This document shows, one piece after another, positions 35,802-45,890 of a stretch of 64,000 bases of DNA (the first letter of the stretch is position 1; every line of letters starts with the position of its first letter). The position numbers were made by a program, and so were the translations under genes. Under the pieces are notes generated by a model. The model was not told the DNA's origin. It did not search any database and worked only from the letters and a program-made list of their open reading frames with translations. The DNA comes from Oscillospiraceae bacterium (lineage in GTDB: Bacteria; Bacillota; Clostridia; Oscillospirales; JAAYXM01): the NCBI GenBank assembly GCA_017421025.1, contig JAFQME010000003.1, positions 1 to 64,000 on the forward strand. Reading direction: 5' to 3'.

Positions 35802-37247
35802 CTATTTGGTTTCCGCAAGGAGCTTTGCTCGAATGTTCCAAAGTTTTTGAGACAAGTCCACATAGTAGCGGTGTGGATTTTCGAAACGCAGCACCTCGCT
35901 CCAAAGCGTTTCAATCTGTTCTGCGCAATAGGAGCGAATTTCCTCGATTTCAGGAGAAGTGTATACACACTCGCCTTCCTTGAAAATCTGGACAAGAAGC
36001 GGACGGGCCGTGAAATTGGTGAGCGTCTTTCGCTTCCAAGTTGCTTCCGGGTCAAAGAGTTCGTAGGGCTCATCACTCGAAATGGTCTCACTGTGCAGCG
36101 AAAGTACGTCTGCCATCGCTTTTCCGCTCTCATTATCATAGAGTCTCCAAACCTGCTTAAAGCCCGGGATCGTGATTTTCTCGACGTTTTCGGAAATCTT
36201 GATTTTCGGGATAATCTCCCCGTCATCTTCCACAGCAGCAAGTTTATAAACACCGCCGAAGACCGACTCACTCCGTGCCGTGATGAGACGTTCACCCACG
36301 CCGAATGAATCGACCTGTGCCCCCTGCATAATCAGATCTCGCACAATATATTCATCGAGCGAGTTGGACACAATGATTTTACAATCCTCAAAACCTGCCT
36401 CATCCAGCATCTCACGTGCTTTTTTCGAGAGATAGGTGATATCACCGCTGTCAATTCGGATGCCTGCGGGGCGAAGTCCTTTCGGGACAAGTTCTTCGTT
36501 AAAAACTCGAATTGCATTCGGAACACCGGATTTCAGCACATTGTAGGTATCCACCAAAAGAGCACAACTTTCCGGCCAAGTCCGTGCGTATGCACGGAAT
36601 GCATCCAATTCGGTCGGGAACATCTGCACCCAACTGTGTGCCATGGTACCTACTGCCGGAACGCCGAAATCACGTTCAACAACAGTACAAGCAGTCCCCG
36701 CACAACCTGCAATGTATGCCGCTCTTGCACCATACACAGCACCGTCATATCCCTGCGCACGTCTGGAACCGAACTCCATCACCGGGCGTCCCTGTGCGGC
36801 ACGCACAATTCGGGATGCTTTGGTTGCAATCAAGCTTTGATGATTGATGGTAAGAAGCAACATGGTCTCCACCAACTGGGTTTCGATTGCAGGACCTCGT
36901 ACCACCAAAAGGGGCTCATGCGGGAACACCGGAGTTCCTTCCGGGATCGCCCACACATCACAAGAGAAGCGGAAGTGTTCCAGATAATTCAAGAACTTCT
37001 CGTCAAACATATTCTTGCTGCGCAAGAATTCGATATCTTCCGGCTCAAATCTAAGTGCACGCAGGTATTCGATCACCTGATGCAAGCCTGCCGCTATCGC
37101 ATAGCCGCCTTTGTCCGGTACTTTGCGAAAAAACAGGTCAAAATACGCAATCTTATTTTCCATTCCTTCGGCCAAATAACCACGGGACATGGTAAGCTCA
37201 TAAAAATCCATGAGCATGGTCAGGTTTCTGCCGATCGTTCCATTCAT
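35802..37247 (-). CDS. pncB: Nicotinate phosphoribosyltransferase
   Basis: 481 residues. Typical segments are MLMDFYELTMSRGYLAEG at the N-terminus, EFGSRRAQGYDGA (about 155-167) and IRIDSGDITYLSKKARE (about 265-281), with SFGVGERLITARS later. It joins nicotinate to PRPP in the NAD salvage route. It complements the de novo nadABC operon at 54.5-58 kb, so this cell has both. Last gene of the fhs-tsaE-tsaB-rpiB-pncB unit, 6 bases after rpiB. Confidence 0.95.
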   Translation of the reverse strand: MNGTIGRNLTMLMDFYELTMSRGYLAEGMENKIAYFDLFFRKVPDKGGYAIAAGLHQVIEYLRALRFEPEDIEFLRSKNMFDEKFLNYLEHFRFSCDVWAIPEGTPVFPHEPLLVVRGPAIETQLVETMLLLTINHQSLIATKASRIVRAAQGRPVMEFGSRRAQGYDGAVYGARAAYIAGCAGTACTVVERDFGVPAVGTMAHSWVQMFPTELDAFRAYARTWPESCALLVDTYNVLKSGVPNAIRVFNEELVPKGLRPAGIRIDSGDITYLSKKAREMLDEAGFEDCKIIVSNSLDEYIVRDLIMQGAQVDSFGVGERLITARSESVFGGVYKLAAVEDDGEIIPKIKISENVEKITIPGFKQVWRLYDNESGKAMADVLSLHSETISSDEPYELFDPEATWKRKTLTNFTARPLLVQIFKEGECVYTSPEIEEIRSYCAEQIETLWSEVLRFENPHRYYVDLSQKLWNIRAKLLAETK

Positions 37248-37253
37248 AGCAAA

Positions 37254-37694
37254 CTACCCTTCCAAATCCATAATCATCTTCACACGTTCTGCATGGCGAC
37301 CGCCTTCTGCCTCGGTTGTAAGGAAAAGATCCACCAGTTCCTCAGCAAGACCTGCACCGATGACACGTGCACCCAAGCACAGCACCAAGGTGTCATTGTG
37401 CAAACGGGTGTACTTCACGCTGTAATGTTCATTCGCAACCGCAGCACGAATTCCACGCATTTTGTTTGCTGCAATCGACATTCCGATTCCGGTACCACAG
37501 CACAAAATGCCACGTTCTGCTTCGCCGGTCTGAATCTTTTCACAAACCGCCTGTGCGTACACCGGATAATGAGTCGCATTGACATCGTCATATGCGCCAC
37601 AGTCAAGCACCGTATGGCCCTGAGCTGTCAACATTTCTTTGATATGTTCTTTCAGCGGATAGCCTGCACGATCCGCACCAAGTGCAATTTTCAT
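37254..37694 (-). CDS. rpiB: Ribose-5-phosphate isomerase B
   Basis: 146 residues. It starts MKIALGADRAGYPLKEHIK, and the active-site loop is ILCCGTGIGMSIAANK, with the catalytic Cys in CCGTGIG. It interconverts ribose-5- and ribulose-5-phosphate, or allose-6-phosphate in some members. It is four bases after tsaB and probably cotranscribed. The ribose-phosphate supply fits the neighbouring PRPP-using pncB. Confidence 0.93.
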   Translation of the reverse strand: MKIALGADRAGYPLKEHIKEMLTAQGHTVLDCGAYDDVNATHYPVYAQAVCEKIQTGEAERGILCCGTGIGMSIAANKMRGIRAAVANEHYSVKYTRLHNDTLVLCLGARVIGAGLAEELVDLFLTTEAEGGRHAERVKMIMDLEG

Positions 37695-37698
37695 GGAA

Positions 37699-38385
37699 TT
37701 AGTCCTCCTTTTGTTTCATACGAGCGAGCCGCTCACGCTCTGCTTGCGGTACACGCAGATACTCCACCTTGAGTTCTGCCGGATCGACTGCCGGATAGTG
37801 TTCCGCCGCCATTCCTACTCCGAACGCACGTGGAACACGCATCGAAAGCGGAGGCAAGATCAAGCCGCTGTGGTCTTGAAATTCAGCGGCACACAACTGT
37901 GCACCGTCTCCAAGCAAAAGTATACGGTTTTGTGAAAACAGCAGTTCCCGCAATTCAGACAACGGCAAAGCACGGTCCTCGGTGACACGGGAAAGAGTCC
38001 CGTGTTCCATGGTAAAACAAGCGTTGTATACTTGTCCTGCACGTGCATCCATCACCACACAGATAAATCCGTCTTGAGCGTTCATTGCCGCAGCTTCCAG
38101 TGTTGATACCCCCACACAGGGAATGTCGAGTGCAAGTGCGAGTCCTTTTGCGGCTGCAACCCCAATGCGAAGACCGGTAAACGACCCGGGGCCGTGAGAA
38201 ACCGCAATACGGTCAATCTCCTGCGGGGTCATCCCAAGCCCGGAGAGTAACGAGTCCACCATGGGAAGCACGGTTTTGCTATGCGTCAAACCGTTGTTTT
38301 GAAACAACTCCGCACGAAGTACACCGTCTTCCAAAAGTGCAACAGATGCGGTTTTCGCCGCTGATTCAATCGCCAATGTTTTCAA
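37699..38385 (-). CDS. tsaB: tRNA t6A modification protein TsaB
   Basis: 228 residues. N-terminal MKTLAIESAAKTASVALLED and the HGPGSFTGLRIGVAAAKGLA segment (about 65-85) are typical of TsaB, a non-catalytic ASKHA-fold partner of TsaD. With TsaE and TsaD it transfers threonylcarbamoyl to A37 of tRNA. It starts two bases after tsaE; tsaD is not in the window. Confidence 0.95.
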   Translation of the reverse strand: MKTLAIESAAKTASVALLEDGVLRAELFQNNGLTHSKTVLPMVDSLLSGLGMTPQEIDRIAVSHGPGSFTGLRIGVAAAKGLALALDIPCVGVSTLEAAAMNAQDGFICVVMDARAGQVYNACFTMEHGTLSRVTEDRALPLSELRELLFSQNRILLLGDGAQLCAAEFQDHSGLILPPLSMRVPRAFGVGMAAEHYPAVDPAELKVEYLRVPQAERERLARMKQKED

Positions 38386-38387
38386 AG

Positions 38388-38798
38388 TTAAATCACCTCG
38401 ATCGTGATTTCACGTGTGGTCTCATCCACAGTCTTTATTGTAACCCGATGAGTAAATGGGATTTCTCCCTCTACACGTTCCGACCATTCCATCATACAGA
38501 CACCGCCACGGTCCAGATACTCCTCAAGTCCAAGATCATAGAGTTCATCTGCACCCGAAAGGCGGTATAAATCAAAGTGGAACATTGGGGTCTCGCCCTC
38601 ATATTCGTTGACCAAAGAATAGGTTGGACTGGTCACCCGACCGGTATAACCAAGCCCCCGTGCCACCCCTCGACAAAATGCGGTTTTTCCGGCGCCCAAG
38701 TCTCCACACATGGCAACCACTGCACCGCACCGCACGGTTTTGCCGAAAATTTCACCGAGTTTTTCGGTTTGCTCCTCGGTAAAGCAATAGGTGCTCAA
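38388..38798 (-). CDS. tsaE: tRNA t6A modification ATPase TsaE
   Basis: 136 residues. Walker A is [14 protein letters not shown] (about 31-44), followed by the family's [15 protein letters not shown] and the [20 protein letters not shown] stretch. It powers the TsaB-TsaD complex. It overlaps the fhs stop by 4 bases (ATGA), so translation is coupled. Confidence 0.95.
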   Translation of the reverse strand: MSTYCFTEEQTEKLGEIFGKTVRCGAVVAMCGDLGAGKTAFCRGVARGLGYTGRVTSPTYSLVNEYEGETPMFHFDLYRLSGADELYDLGLEEYLDRGGVCMMEWSERVEGEIPFTHRVTIKTVDETTREITIEVI

Positions 38799-40465
38799 AA
38801 GAGGCCCAGGATCGTGCCATCCTCGGAGACATCGATCCCCTCCGCTGCCGGGCGTTTCGGGAGTCCGGGCATGGTCATGATATCACCTGCATAGGCAACC
38901 GCAAACCCTGCACCTGCCGAAATGGCAACATCACGAATCGAAAGGGTGAAGTTTTGGGGTCTGCCCAGTTTTTTCGGGTCATCCGAAAGCGAATACTGTG
39001 TCTTTGCGATACAAACCGGAACATCTGTATAGCCCAGCGCCTCAATCTCACGAATACTCTTTTGTGCTGCAGGTGCAAAGTCCACACCGTCTGCACCGTA
39101 GATATTCTTGGCGATACATTCAATTTTTTCGCTGATCGAAAGTTCCAAGGGATACAAAGGAGCAAATTGACTCTTTCCGCTGTCCGCTGCCGCAAGCACT
39201 TTCTCCGCAAGATCAATGCCGCCCTCGCCGCCTTTTGTAAACACCTCGGAAAGTGCACAAGTGGCACCCAATTCCTCACAGGTCTTTGCAATGAAATCAA
39301 GTTCAGCGTCACTGTCGGTATGGAAGCGGTTGATCGCAACCACAACCGGAACACCGAATTTCCCGAGATTTTCAATGTGTGCCTTTAAGTTTTCAATTCC
39401 GGCTTTGAGTGCATCCAGATTTTCTTCTTTCAAGGCGTCTTTTGCAACGCCGCCATTGTATTTGAGTGCACGCACGGTGGCGACCAAAACCGCGCAATCC
39501 GGTTTCAGCCCCGCCTTGCGGCACTTGATATCAAAGAATTTTTCCGCTCCCAAATCCGCACCGAAGCCCGCCTCGGTGACCACGTAATCCGCCAGTTTCA
39601 GCGCAAGACGTGTTGCACGCACCGAATTGCAGCCGTGTGCAATATTCGCAAACGGACCGCCGTGCATAATGCATGGGGTATTTTCTAACGTTTGAACCAA
39701 ATTGGGCAATGCAGCATCACGAAGCAGTGCCGCCATTGCACCCTGCGCTTTCAAATCATGCGCATAGACAGGTTTTCCCTCCATATCATATGCGACCAAC
39801 ATATTGCCCAAACGTTCTTTTAAGTCAGCAAGATCGGTTGCAAGACATAAAATCGCCATAACCTCGCTTGCTACCGTGATTTGGAACACATCCTCACGAG
39901 GCATTCCGTTTGCCTTTCCGCCAAGACCAATGGTAATCTTACGCAGTGCACGGTCGTTCATATCGAGCGCACGGCGAAACACCACACGGCGAGGATCAAT
40001 TCTCAGTTCATTTCCTTGATGGATATGATTGTCGAGCATCGCACAGAGCAAGTTATTCGCTGCAGTGATAGCGTGAAGGTCTCCGGTAAAATGCAGGTTG
40101 ATGTCCTCCATCGGAACCACCTGCGCATAGCCGCCACCGGCTGCACCGCCCTTGATACCAAACACCGGACCGAGCGACGGTTCACGCAAAGCGATGACCG
40201 CACGTTTTCCCATGCGGCCAAGGGCTTCGCCAAGCCCTACCGTTGTAGTGGTTTTCCCTTCTCCTGCCGGAGTCGGGTTAATCGCAGTGACCAGAATGAG
40301 TTTCCCGTCCGGATTCTCTTTGACTCGTGCTTCCAGCGCATAAGTCAGTTTTGCTTTGTCTTGCCCGTATTGTAACAGCTCGTCCTTTGCAATTCCAAGC
40401 CCCTCCGCAACCTCGGAGATGGGCAAAAGCTTTGCATTTTGAGCAATTTGGATATCAGTCAGCAT
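38795..40465 (-). CDS. fhs: Formate-tetrahydrofolate ligase
   Basis: 556 residues, the expected length. The ATP site is [20 protein letters not shown] (about 64-83); other conserved stretches are [20 protein letters not shown] and [16 protein letters not shown]. It makes 10-formyl-THF from formate for purine synthesis, or the methyl branch of acetogenesis if the other genes exist. GGAGGAAC precedes the start. First gene of a five-gene unit with tsaE, tsaB, rpiB and pncB. Confidence 0.97.
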   Translation of the reverse strand: MLTDIQIAQNAKLLPISEVAEGLGIAKDELLQYGQDKAKLTYALEARVKENPDGKLILVTAINPTPAGEGKTTTTVGLGEALGRMGKRAVIALREPSLGPVFGIKGGAAGGGYAQVVPMEDINLHFTGDLHAITAANNLLCAMLDNHIHQGNELRIDPRRVVFRRALDMNDRALRKITIGLGGKANGMPREDVFQITVASEVMAILCLATDLADLKERLGNMLVAYDMEGKPVYAHDLKAQGAMAALLRDAALPNLVQTLENTPCIMHGGPFANIAHGCNSVRATRLALKLADYVVTEAGFGADLGAEKFFDIKCRKAGLKPDCAVLVATVRALKYNGGVAKDALKEENLDALKAGIENLKAHIENLGKFGVPVVVAINRFHTDSDAELDFIAKTCEELGATCALSEVFTKGGEGGIDLAEKVLAAADSGKSQFAPLYPLELSISEKIECIAKNIYGADGVDFAPAAQKSIREIEALGYTDVPVCIAKTQYSLSDDPKKLGRPQNFTLSIRDVAISAGAGFAVAYAGDIMTMPGLPKRPAAEGIDVSEDGTILGLF

Positions 40466-40495
40466 GGGAGTTCCTCCTCATTCGTTGTTCTTTTC

Positions 40496-40524
40496 AGTAT
40501 ATCACAAAAATTTGGTGTTTTCAA
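40496..40524 (-). promoter_or_regulatory. Promoter of the fhs operon
   Basis: Minus strand TTGAAA (40519-40524), 17-base spacer, TATACT (40496-40501). Its -35 overlaps the -35 of the divergent rodA promoter. Confidence 0.75.
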
Positions 40525-40546
40525 TTTCTTTCTTTTATGGTAAACT
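40518..40546 (+). promoter_or_regulatory. Possible promoter of rodA
   Basis: TTTTCA (40518-40523), 17-base spacer, TAAACT (40541-40546), 25 bases before the chosen start. Confidence 0.5.
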
Positions 40547-40571
40547 ATTTTTGGAAAGGAGCGTGACGGAT

Positions 40572-41687
40572 GTGCCGTTTTTACGTGCTTTGAAAGAATA
40601 CTTCAAACAGATTGATCTGTTTTTGCTTATTTTATCTTTAATTGCCACCGGGTTTGGTGCACTTCTCATTTCCAGTGCCACCAAGAGTTACGGTGCTGAG
40701 AGTTATTTGAAGATCCAGCTCTTTGCCACACTGTTTGGTCTGATCCTGTTTTTTCTGCTCTCATTGATTGATCTTGAGAGTTTATGTCGTGGCTGGAAGG
40801 TCTTGTATGTGGTGAATCTTCTGCTCATCGCATCCCTTATTTTCTTCGGAACCGGTGCAGAAGATACCGGCAACAAATCCTGGATTCGTTTCGGCGGCAT
40901 CGGTATTCAGCCGGCAGAACTTGGAAAAATCCTATTTATCCTCACGCTTTCCGGACACATTTACAGTCTCAAAGACGACATCACCCGTTTTTCCTCGCTC
41001 CTGCTTCTTTGCATCCATGCGATCTTGCCGATTGCACTCATTGTTGTTGTTTCGCACGATTTGGGAACTGCGCTGGTCTATCTCGCCATTTTCCTGATCC
41101 TGCTGTTCTGCTCCGGCATTAAGCTTCGCTGGTTTGTTGCCGGTCTTACAGTCTTTGCGGCAGCAGCCCCGTTTTTATGGACTCTGCTCCGTCCCGACCA
41201 GCAAATGCGCATCAAAGTTGTCTTCAACCCTGAGCTCGATCCGTTGGGGCGAGGATACCACGCCATCCAAAGCAAAATTGCATTGGGTGCAGGCGGACTC
41301 TTGGGGCGTGGTCTCGGAAACGGGACACAGACTCAATACGGCTATCTGCCTGCAAAACAAACCGACTTTATCTTTGCGGTTGCAGGAGAAGAATTGGGGC
41401 TCATCGGATGCCTTGTCATTATGATTTTACTCACAGCAATTATCATCCGTTGCTTTATCATTGCAAACCGTTCCGGAGATTCCCCATCCTCCTTGGTCTG
41501 CGTCGGGGTGGCAGGAATGTTCCTCTTCCAAACTGTGGAAAACATCGGGATGTGCTTAGGGCTCATGCCCATCATCGGTCTTACCCTTCCGTTTTTCAGT
41601 TACGGTGGAAGCTCGGTCCTCACTGTGTTTTGGGCAATTGCACTGGTCAGCGCAGCAAAGATGCGAGCCTCCAAACGCCGCTATTGA
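40572..41687 (+). CDS. rodA: SEDS peptidoglycan polymerase RodA
   Basis: 371 residues from GTG 40572, ten bases after GGAAAGGAG; another in-frame GTG (40563) is too close to the ribosome site. It has about ten membrane helices. SEDS signatures are NKSWIRFGGIGIQPAELGKI (about 105), GRGYHAIQSKIALGAGG then LLGRGLGNGTQTQYGYLPAK (about 225-265), DFIFAVAGEELGL, and PFFSYGGSSVL near the end. It polymerises lipid II for rod elongation with a class B PBP that is not in the window. FtsW/SpoVE cannot be fully excluded. Its end overlaps the convergent rqcH end by 7 bases. Confidence 0.9.
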   Translation: MPFLRALKEYFKQIDLFLLILSLIATGFGALLISSATKSYGAESYLKIQLFATLFGLILFFLLSLIDLESLCRGWKVLYVVNLLLIASLIFFGTGAEDTGNKSWIRFGGIGIQPAELGKILFILTLSGHIYSLKDDITRFSSLLLLCIHAILPIALIVVVSHDLGTALVYLAIFLILLFCSGIKLRWFVAGLTVFAAAAPFLWTLLRPDQQMRIKVVFNPELDPLGRGYHAIQSKIALGAGGLLGRGLGNGTQTQYGYLPAKQTDFIFAVAGEELGLIGCLVIMILLTAIIIRCFIIANRSGDSPSSLVCVGVAGMFLFQTVENIGMCLGLMPIIGLTLPFFSYGGSSVLTVFWAIALVSAAKMRASKRRY

Positions 41688-43417
41688 CGAAGGCTTCGAA
41701 CCAACTCCTCATTTGGCGTGACAAATGCGGTTTCATAGCGAAAATAATTCACCATGCCGGGCTTTGCGCCCGGCGGTTTTTTTACATTTTTCACCAAGGT
41801 ATAATCCACCGGTACCTGTGCGGAATTTCGGGCATTTGAGTGATATGCAGCAATGATGGCAGCCTCGGTGAGTGTCTCATTCGATGGAGTCTCTCCGCCA
41901 CACGCCAAAATCACATGCGCCCCCGGGATTCGTTGGGTATGGAACCACACATCCCCTTTTTGCGCAGTTTTCATGGTAAGCAAATCATTTTGTCGGTTAT
42001 TTCTGCCAACAAAAATGGGGGTTCCGTCACTTGCACAGTAGCGAATCGGATCCAGCGCACGTGGTTTTGCACGCCGTTCACTTTTCGGGATTCGGACATA
42101 CCCGCTTTCTCCCAATTCCTCACGAATCTCAGCGAGATCGCTTTCGCTCTCCGCTTGTTCTAAACTTTCCAAGACGCTTTCCAAATACACCAGTTCGTTT
42201 TCGCCTTGTTCGATTTGCACAGCAAGTGCTGCCTCAGCATTTTTCATGCGCTGATAGCGATGAAACAGTTTTTTTGCGTATTCTTGCGGACTTACAGTTC
42301 GGTCTAACACAATTTCACGTTCGGGTGTATCCTCTTTGAAATAATCAATCACAGTGACCCTTGCGGTCCCATGCGGGATTCGATACAGATTTGCGGTGAT
42401 GAGTTCGGCTTCTTCCCGGATGCGTTCTCGCTCCTGTGCCGCACGCAGTTCTTCCTCCTGCAAAGCAAGCTTTTTGCGAATTCTCAGAATCCCGTTTTCC
42501 ACGGTTTTCCGCATTGCTGCACTCTTTCGCATCATACGCTCTTTCGCACTTTTTTCTCCGTAAAACGCATCCAGCAGCTTAGAAAAACTCTCATACCGTT
42601 CTTCCGTATACTTTCCCTCATACTGCGTGAGACGGGTAAACGAGAGTTCCTTTGGAATTCCGTTTTCCCGATAAAGATACGGTGCCGCTTCCTCAGAAAA
42701 AAGCTCCTCGGCTTTTGCAGCAACCCGCTCCCGCTCCTCACCGCTCATAGCAAGGATCAGTTTTGCACTGTCTCCCGTTGCACGGGATGTGATCTCACGC
42801 CCAATGAGCGGCGAAACGCCCAAAAGCGTGTTGACCAAAAACTTGTCACACGGGAGATCCACCCCTTCCATCATGGAAAAGAGTTCTCCACGACGGACGG
42901 TATTCGGCGAAATCTTCTTGGGCGGCTCAGGCAAGCGGTAAAACAACCCTGGAAGAACACCCCGCTGATTGGATTGGGTAAGATCCACACGTTTTAAGCA
43001 GTCCACTACACGGTCGGACTCATCCCGTAAAATGATATTGGTATAGCGTCCCATGAGTTCCAAGGTCAAAATCCGCTGAACTTTTTCACCAAGCTCGTTG
43101 GATGCAAGGACCACCAGGTCCATCGCACGCTCAATCCCCGGCTGACGCACTTCCAGAATCGTTCCGCCCTGCAAGTGTTTTCGCAGCAACATACAGAACA
43201 TTGGCGGGGTTTTCGGATTTTCCAGCTTCTTTTCGGTCAAGTGCATCCGTGGAGATGCCCCTGCCGAAACAAGCAAACTCATATTCCCATTTTTTGAGCG
43301 CAGCTGAAGCACCAGTTCATCACGCTCAGGTTGTTGAATTTTATCAATTTTTGCACCTTGCACCACACCATCAAGTTCAAGGGCAAGGTGAGTTAAAAAC
43401 AAAGCATCAAGTGCCAT
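41681..43417 (-). CDS. rqcH: RqcH / NFACT family protein
   Basis: 578 residues. The N-terminal NFACT-N domain (about 1-210) starts MALDALFLTHLALELDGVVQ and has TPPMFCMLLRKHLQGG. A coiled-coil region lies at about 270-430. The C-terminal NFACT-R domain has GRNNRQNDLLTMKTAQKGDV and WFHTQRIPGAHVIL. In B. subtilis RqcH binds stalled 50S subunits and adds Ala tails to nascent chains; older annotation calls it fibronectin-binding protein FbpA. It follows nif3 by five bases. Confidence 0.93.
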   Translation of the reverse strand: MALDALFLTHLALELDGVVQGAKIDKIQQPERDELVLQLRSKNGNMSLLVSAGASPRMHLTEKKLENPKTPPMFCMLLRKHLQGGTILEVRQPGIERAMDLVVLASNELGEKVQRILTLELMGRYTNIILRDESDRVVDCLKRVDLTQSNQRGVLPGLFYRLPEPPKKISPNTVRRGELFSMMEGVDLPCDKFLVNTLLGVSPLIGREITSRATGDSAKLILAMSGEERERVAAKAEELFSEEAAPYLYRENGIPKELSFTRLTQYEGKYTEERYESFSKLLDAFYGEKSAKERMMRKSAAMRKTVENGILRIRKKLALQEEELRAAQERERIREEAELITANLYRIPHGTARVTVIDYFKEDTPEREIVLDRTVSPQEYAKKLFHRYQRMKNAEAALAVQIEQGENELVYLESVLESLEQAESESDLAEIREELGESGYVRIPKSERRAKPRALDPIRYCASDGTPIFVGRNNRQNDLLTMKTAQKGDVWFHTQRIPGAHVILACGGETPSNETLTEAAIIAAYHSNARNSAQVPVDYTLVKNVKKPPGAKPGMVNYFRYETAFVTPNEELVRSLRQ

Positions 43418-43422
43418 GAAGT

Positions 43423-44172
43423 TTACTCCTTACGGATAAAATAACTTGCAGGATCTCGGTTACTTTCGGCAATGGAGACCGAAACTTGTGAAAACTCCTG
43501 CATAAGATATGAAACCAGCGTTTCGCAAACCGGATTTTCAGTGGCAAAATGCCCTGCTTCAATCAGGTTTCTGCCCGGTTCCAACCAAATATGGTGTTTG
43601 ACTTCCCCTGTGATGTAAGTATCACAGCCAAGCGAATAAGCAAGCGCAGCCCCTTCACACGCACTTCCTCCGCAAAGCCCGACTTTGGAAACCTTGTCCG
43701 TCCCACGGTATTTCACTGTGGGAAGCCCGAGTTTTGCACAAACCTGTTTTAGAAAGTCTTGCAGGTCACAAGTCGGAACTGTTCCGATTCTCATCAGCGG
43801 GTCTTCTTCCGGCACAGTTACCTCAGAAAGCCCGAGCAGGGTTGCCAAAGCATCATTGACACCGCCTTTTGCCGCATCCAGGTTGGTATGCATACAAATT
43901 GCAGATATTCCGTTTTGCAGCAAACGCCCCACAATACTCTCAGCCTCCACAGCAGGAAGCGGAGAAAAAATGATGGGATGATGCGCCACGATCAGATTCG
44001 ACTTTGTCCGCACTGCTTCTTCCACGACCTCATCGGTAATATCAAGCGCCACCAAAATTTGGCTTACTTCAACGTCTTTCGAGCCAACCAAAAGGCCTAC
44101 ATTATCAAAATCGAGTGCGGTTTCCACCGGTGCAAGGCGATTCAGCGATGCAAAAACCTCCTGTACCGTCAT
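43423..44172 (-). CDS. Nif3-like dinuclear metal centre protein
   Basis: 249 residues from ATG 44172, which overlaps the trmK stop (ATGA); the frame extends further upstream without need. Metal ligands are seen in LIVAHHPIIF (two His, about 60-69), MHTNLDAAKGGVND and the C-terminal EAGHFATENPVCETL. The family (YqfO/DUF34) may act as a GTP cyclohydrolase-like or metal-chaperone hydrolase; its role is not settled. TrmK-Nif3 adjacency is standard in Firmicutes. Confidence 0.92.
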   Translation of the reverse strand: MTVQEVFASLNRLAPVETALDFDNVGLLVGSKDVEVSQILVALDITDEVVEEAVRTKSNLIVAHHPIIFSPLPAVEAESIVGRLLQNGISAICMHTNLDAAKGGVNDALATLLGLSEVTVPEEDPLMRIGTVPTCDLQDFLKQVCAKLGLPTVKYRGTDKVSKVGLCGGSACEGAALAYSLGCDTYITGEVKHHIWLEPGRNLIEAGHFATENPVCETLVSYLMQEFSQVSVSIAESNRDPASYFIRKE

Positions 44173-44834
44173 ATCCGTTCCCTCCTCTTTTCCAACGCAT
44201 CCAAATATGCACAAACTTCCGAAATACGAGTTTCATCTCTCTCTTCAGCAGCGAGCAGCCCCGCATACTGTTTTTTCAATCGGGAAATGATTTTATCAAG
44301 GTATCCTCCCGCAAGCGGACTGCTTTCGCCCGCAGTTGAGAGCCAATGCTGATCGAGTGTTTGAATTTTCTCTTTTCCACAACGCACCAAAAGAACAGGA
44401 TAGAGTTTTTCCCCTTCTTGCGCAATCTCCTCCCGGACAATGCGATATCCTTTTTCAGAAAGGCCCGGACGCAGGCGTTCTCCCGCCGTCATGGGCTGCA
44501 GGACAAATGTCACATCCTCATCTTTCGTCCATTCTGCGGTATCCAAAATATGTAAAATCAATTCTCCGCCCATCCCCGCAACGACTGCAACAGAGTGCTT
44601 TTCCACACCCGTGAGTCCGTCCGTGAGGACGGTTTGGATGTTCTGCTCCAGCCCCTCGGCACGAATGGCAGCTTTTGCCCGTGCAAGCGGGCCCTCACCA
44701 ATATCGGTCGCAGTGGCATACTTTGCCTTTTGTAACGCCACAGCCGCAATTGCAACTTTGGCGTGGTCAGCACCCACATCTACCACAGATTCACACTGCG
44801 GAATGAGGGATAAAATGGTATCCAAACGCATCAT
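44169..44834 (-). CDS. trmK: tRNA (adenine(22)-N1)-methyltransferase TrmK
   Basis: 221 residues if it starts at ATG 44834, eight bases after GAGG (the frame is open to 44852). SAM motif I is VVDVGADHAKVAI, then TDIGEGPLARAKAAI, and the family's GMGGELI(L)HIL about 95 residues in. A C-terminal coiled helix (DKIISRLKKQYAGLLAAEER) is typical. It methylates A22 of tRNA. Coupled with nif3 downstream. Confidence 0.92.
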   Translation of the reverse strand: MMRLDTILSLIPQCESVVDVGADHAKVAIAAVALQKAKYATATDIGEGPLARAKAAIRAEGLEQNIQTVLTDGLTGVEKHSVAVVAGMGGELILHILDTAEWTKDEDVTFVLQPMTAGERLRPGLSEKGYRIVREEIAQEGEKLYPVLLVRCGKEKIQTLDQHWLSTAGESSPLAGGYLDKIISRLKKQYAGLLAAEERDETRISEVCAYLDALEKRRERI

Positions 44835-44857
44835 GTGCATTTCCTCTTTCATGCAAA

Positions 44858-44884
44858 ATACCCCCCGCTAGATGCAGGGGGTAT
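44858..44884 (-). terminator. Terminator after the DUF1858 gene
   Basis: ataccccc/gggggtat arms (44858-44865, 44877-44884); the minus strand continues TTTTGCATG. It separates DUF1858 from trmK by a few bases, so trmK needs read-through or a promoter within this short gap. Confidence 0.7.
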
Positions 44885-44895
44885 CGGTTTTGGGA

Positions 44896-45102
44896 CTACT
44901 GATTTGCTTCGATGTGTGCGTTCAGCTTTTCCAGCAGAGCATCCACATCCACACCGTGCACCGCACAAGCCTGCTCCAAAGTCTCGCCGCGAGCGGACGG
45001 GCAGCCCAGGCAATGCATTCCGATCTCCAGGAAATACGGAGCGGTGGTGCGATCAATATCCAGAATATCACCTACAATGGTGTCCTTGGTGATCTTTGCC
45101 AT
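44896..45102 (-). CDS. DUF1858 family protein
   Basis: 68 residues from ATG 45102, which has GGAGG upstream. It starts MAKITKDTIVGDILDIDRTT and carries IGMHCLGCPSARGETLEQAC. The CLGC pair is the hallmark of this family of small putative disulfide or metal-handling proteins, sometimes fused to hybrid-cluster or hemerythrin proteins. Cytoplasmic; function unproven. Confidence 0.9.
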   Translation of the reverse strand: MAKITKDTIVGDILDIDRTTAPYFLEIGMHCLGCPSARGETLEQACAVHGVDVDALLEKLNAHIEANQ

Positions 45103-45119
45103 GATGATTTCCTCCTTCG

Positions 45120-45845
45120 TCAAGGTTCGATACTATTATAGCGTGTTTTCTCTTCGCTTTCAACCCTTTTTTCACGGATCCTGCGATGGAGATACTCAAG
45201 CGCATCGGAAAGGCTTCCGAGTTCGTCAATGAGACCGCTTTTCACCGCCTCTTCCCCGTCTACCACAGTACCCACATCGGTGGCAATTTCTCCCGTTGCC
45301 AACATATAACGACGGAAATCATCCTCGGAAATGGACGAGTGTGAAGAAACGAAGCGGATAATCCGCTCCTGCACACGTTCAAAATACCGAAAGGTCTGCG
45401 GCGAACCAACCACAACGCCTGTGATGCGCACCGGATGGATGGTAACCACTGCAGACGGTGCGATAAACGAGTGTTCCGCTGCCACTGCAAGTGGAACACC
45501 AATGGAATGTCCGCCGCCTAAAATCAAGGAACAGGTTGGGGTTTTCATGCCGGCAATCAGCTCTGCAATTGCAAGCCCCGCTTCAATATCACCACCTACC
45601 GTATTGAGTAGGATGAGAAGCCCGTCCACATCTTCGCTTTCTTCAATGGCAGCAAGCTGCGGACAGACATGCTCATATTTGGTGGATTTATTTTCAGCAG
45701 GAAGGACGTTGTGTCCCTCAATCTGCCCCACGATCGTGATGCAGTGAATGTTTCCGTTTGGGTTTTGCGAAGTGACCGAGGCAAAATCCTCAATCTCGTC
45801 CCGATCCTGTTTTCTGGATTCGGGCGTGGTATTTTCTTCAAACAT
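45120..45845 (-). CDS. tepA: ClpP-class serine protease, TepA-like
   Basis: 241 residues. The ClpP fold is marked by ILLNTVGGDIEAGLAIAELI, the nucleophile region LILGGGHSIGVPLAVAA (Ser), and VVTIHPVR (His). TepA-type proteins differ from true ClpP by the N- and C-terminal extensions. In Bacillus TepA was linked to protein export and degradation of spore proteins or signal peptides; the substrate here is inference. It ends 17 bases before the DUF1858 start. Confidence 0.85.
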   Translation of the reverse strand: MFEENTTPESRKQDRDEIEDFASVTSQNPNGNIHCITIVGQIEGHNVLPAENKSTKYEHVCPQLAAIEESEDVDGLLILLNTVGGDIEAGLAIAELIAGMKTPTCSLILGGGHSIGVPLAVAAEHSFIAPSAVVTIHPVRITGVVVGSPQTFRYFERVQERIIRFVSSHSSISEDDFRRYMLATGEIATDVGTVVDGEEAVKSGLIDELGSLSDALEYLHRRIREKRVESEEKTRYNSIEP

Positions 45846-45890
45846 GGCACACTTCCTTTTTAAGGATAGTGTGCCACAAAGTTTTCTCTG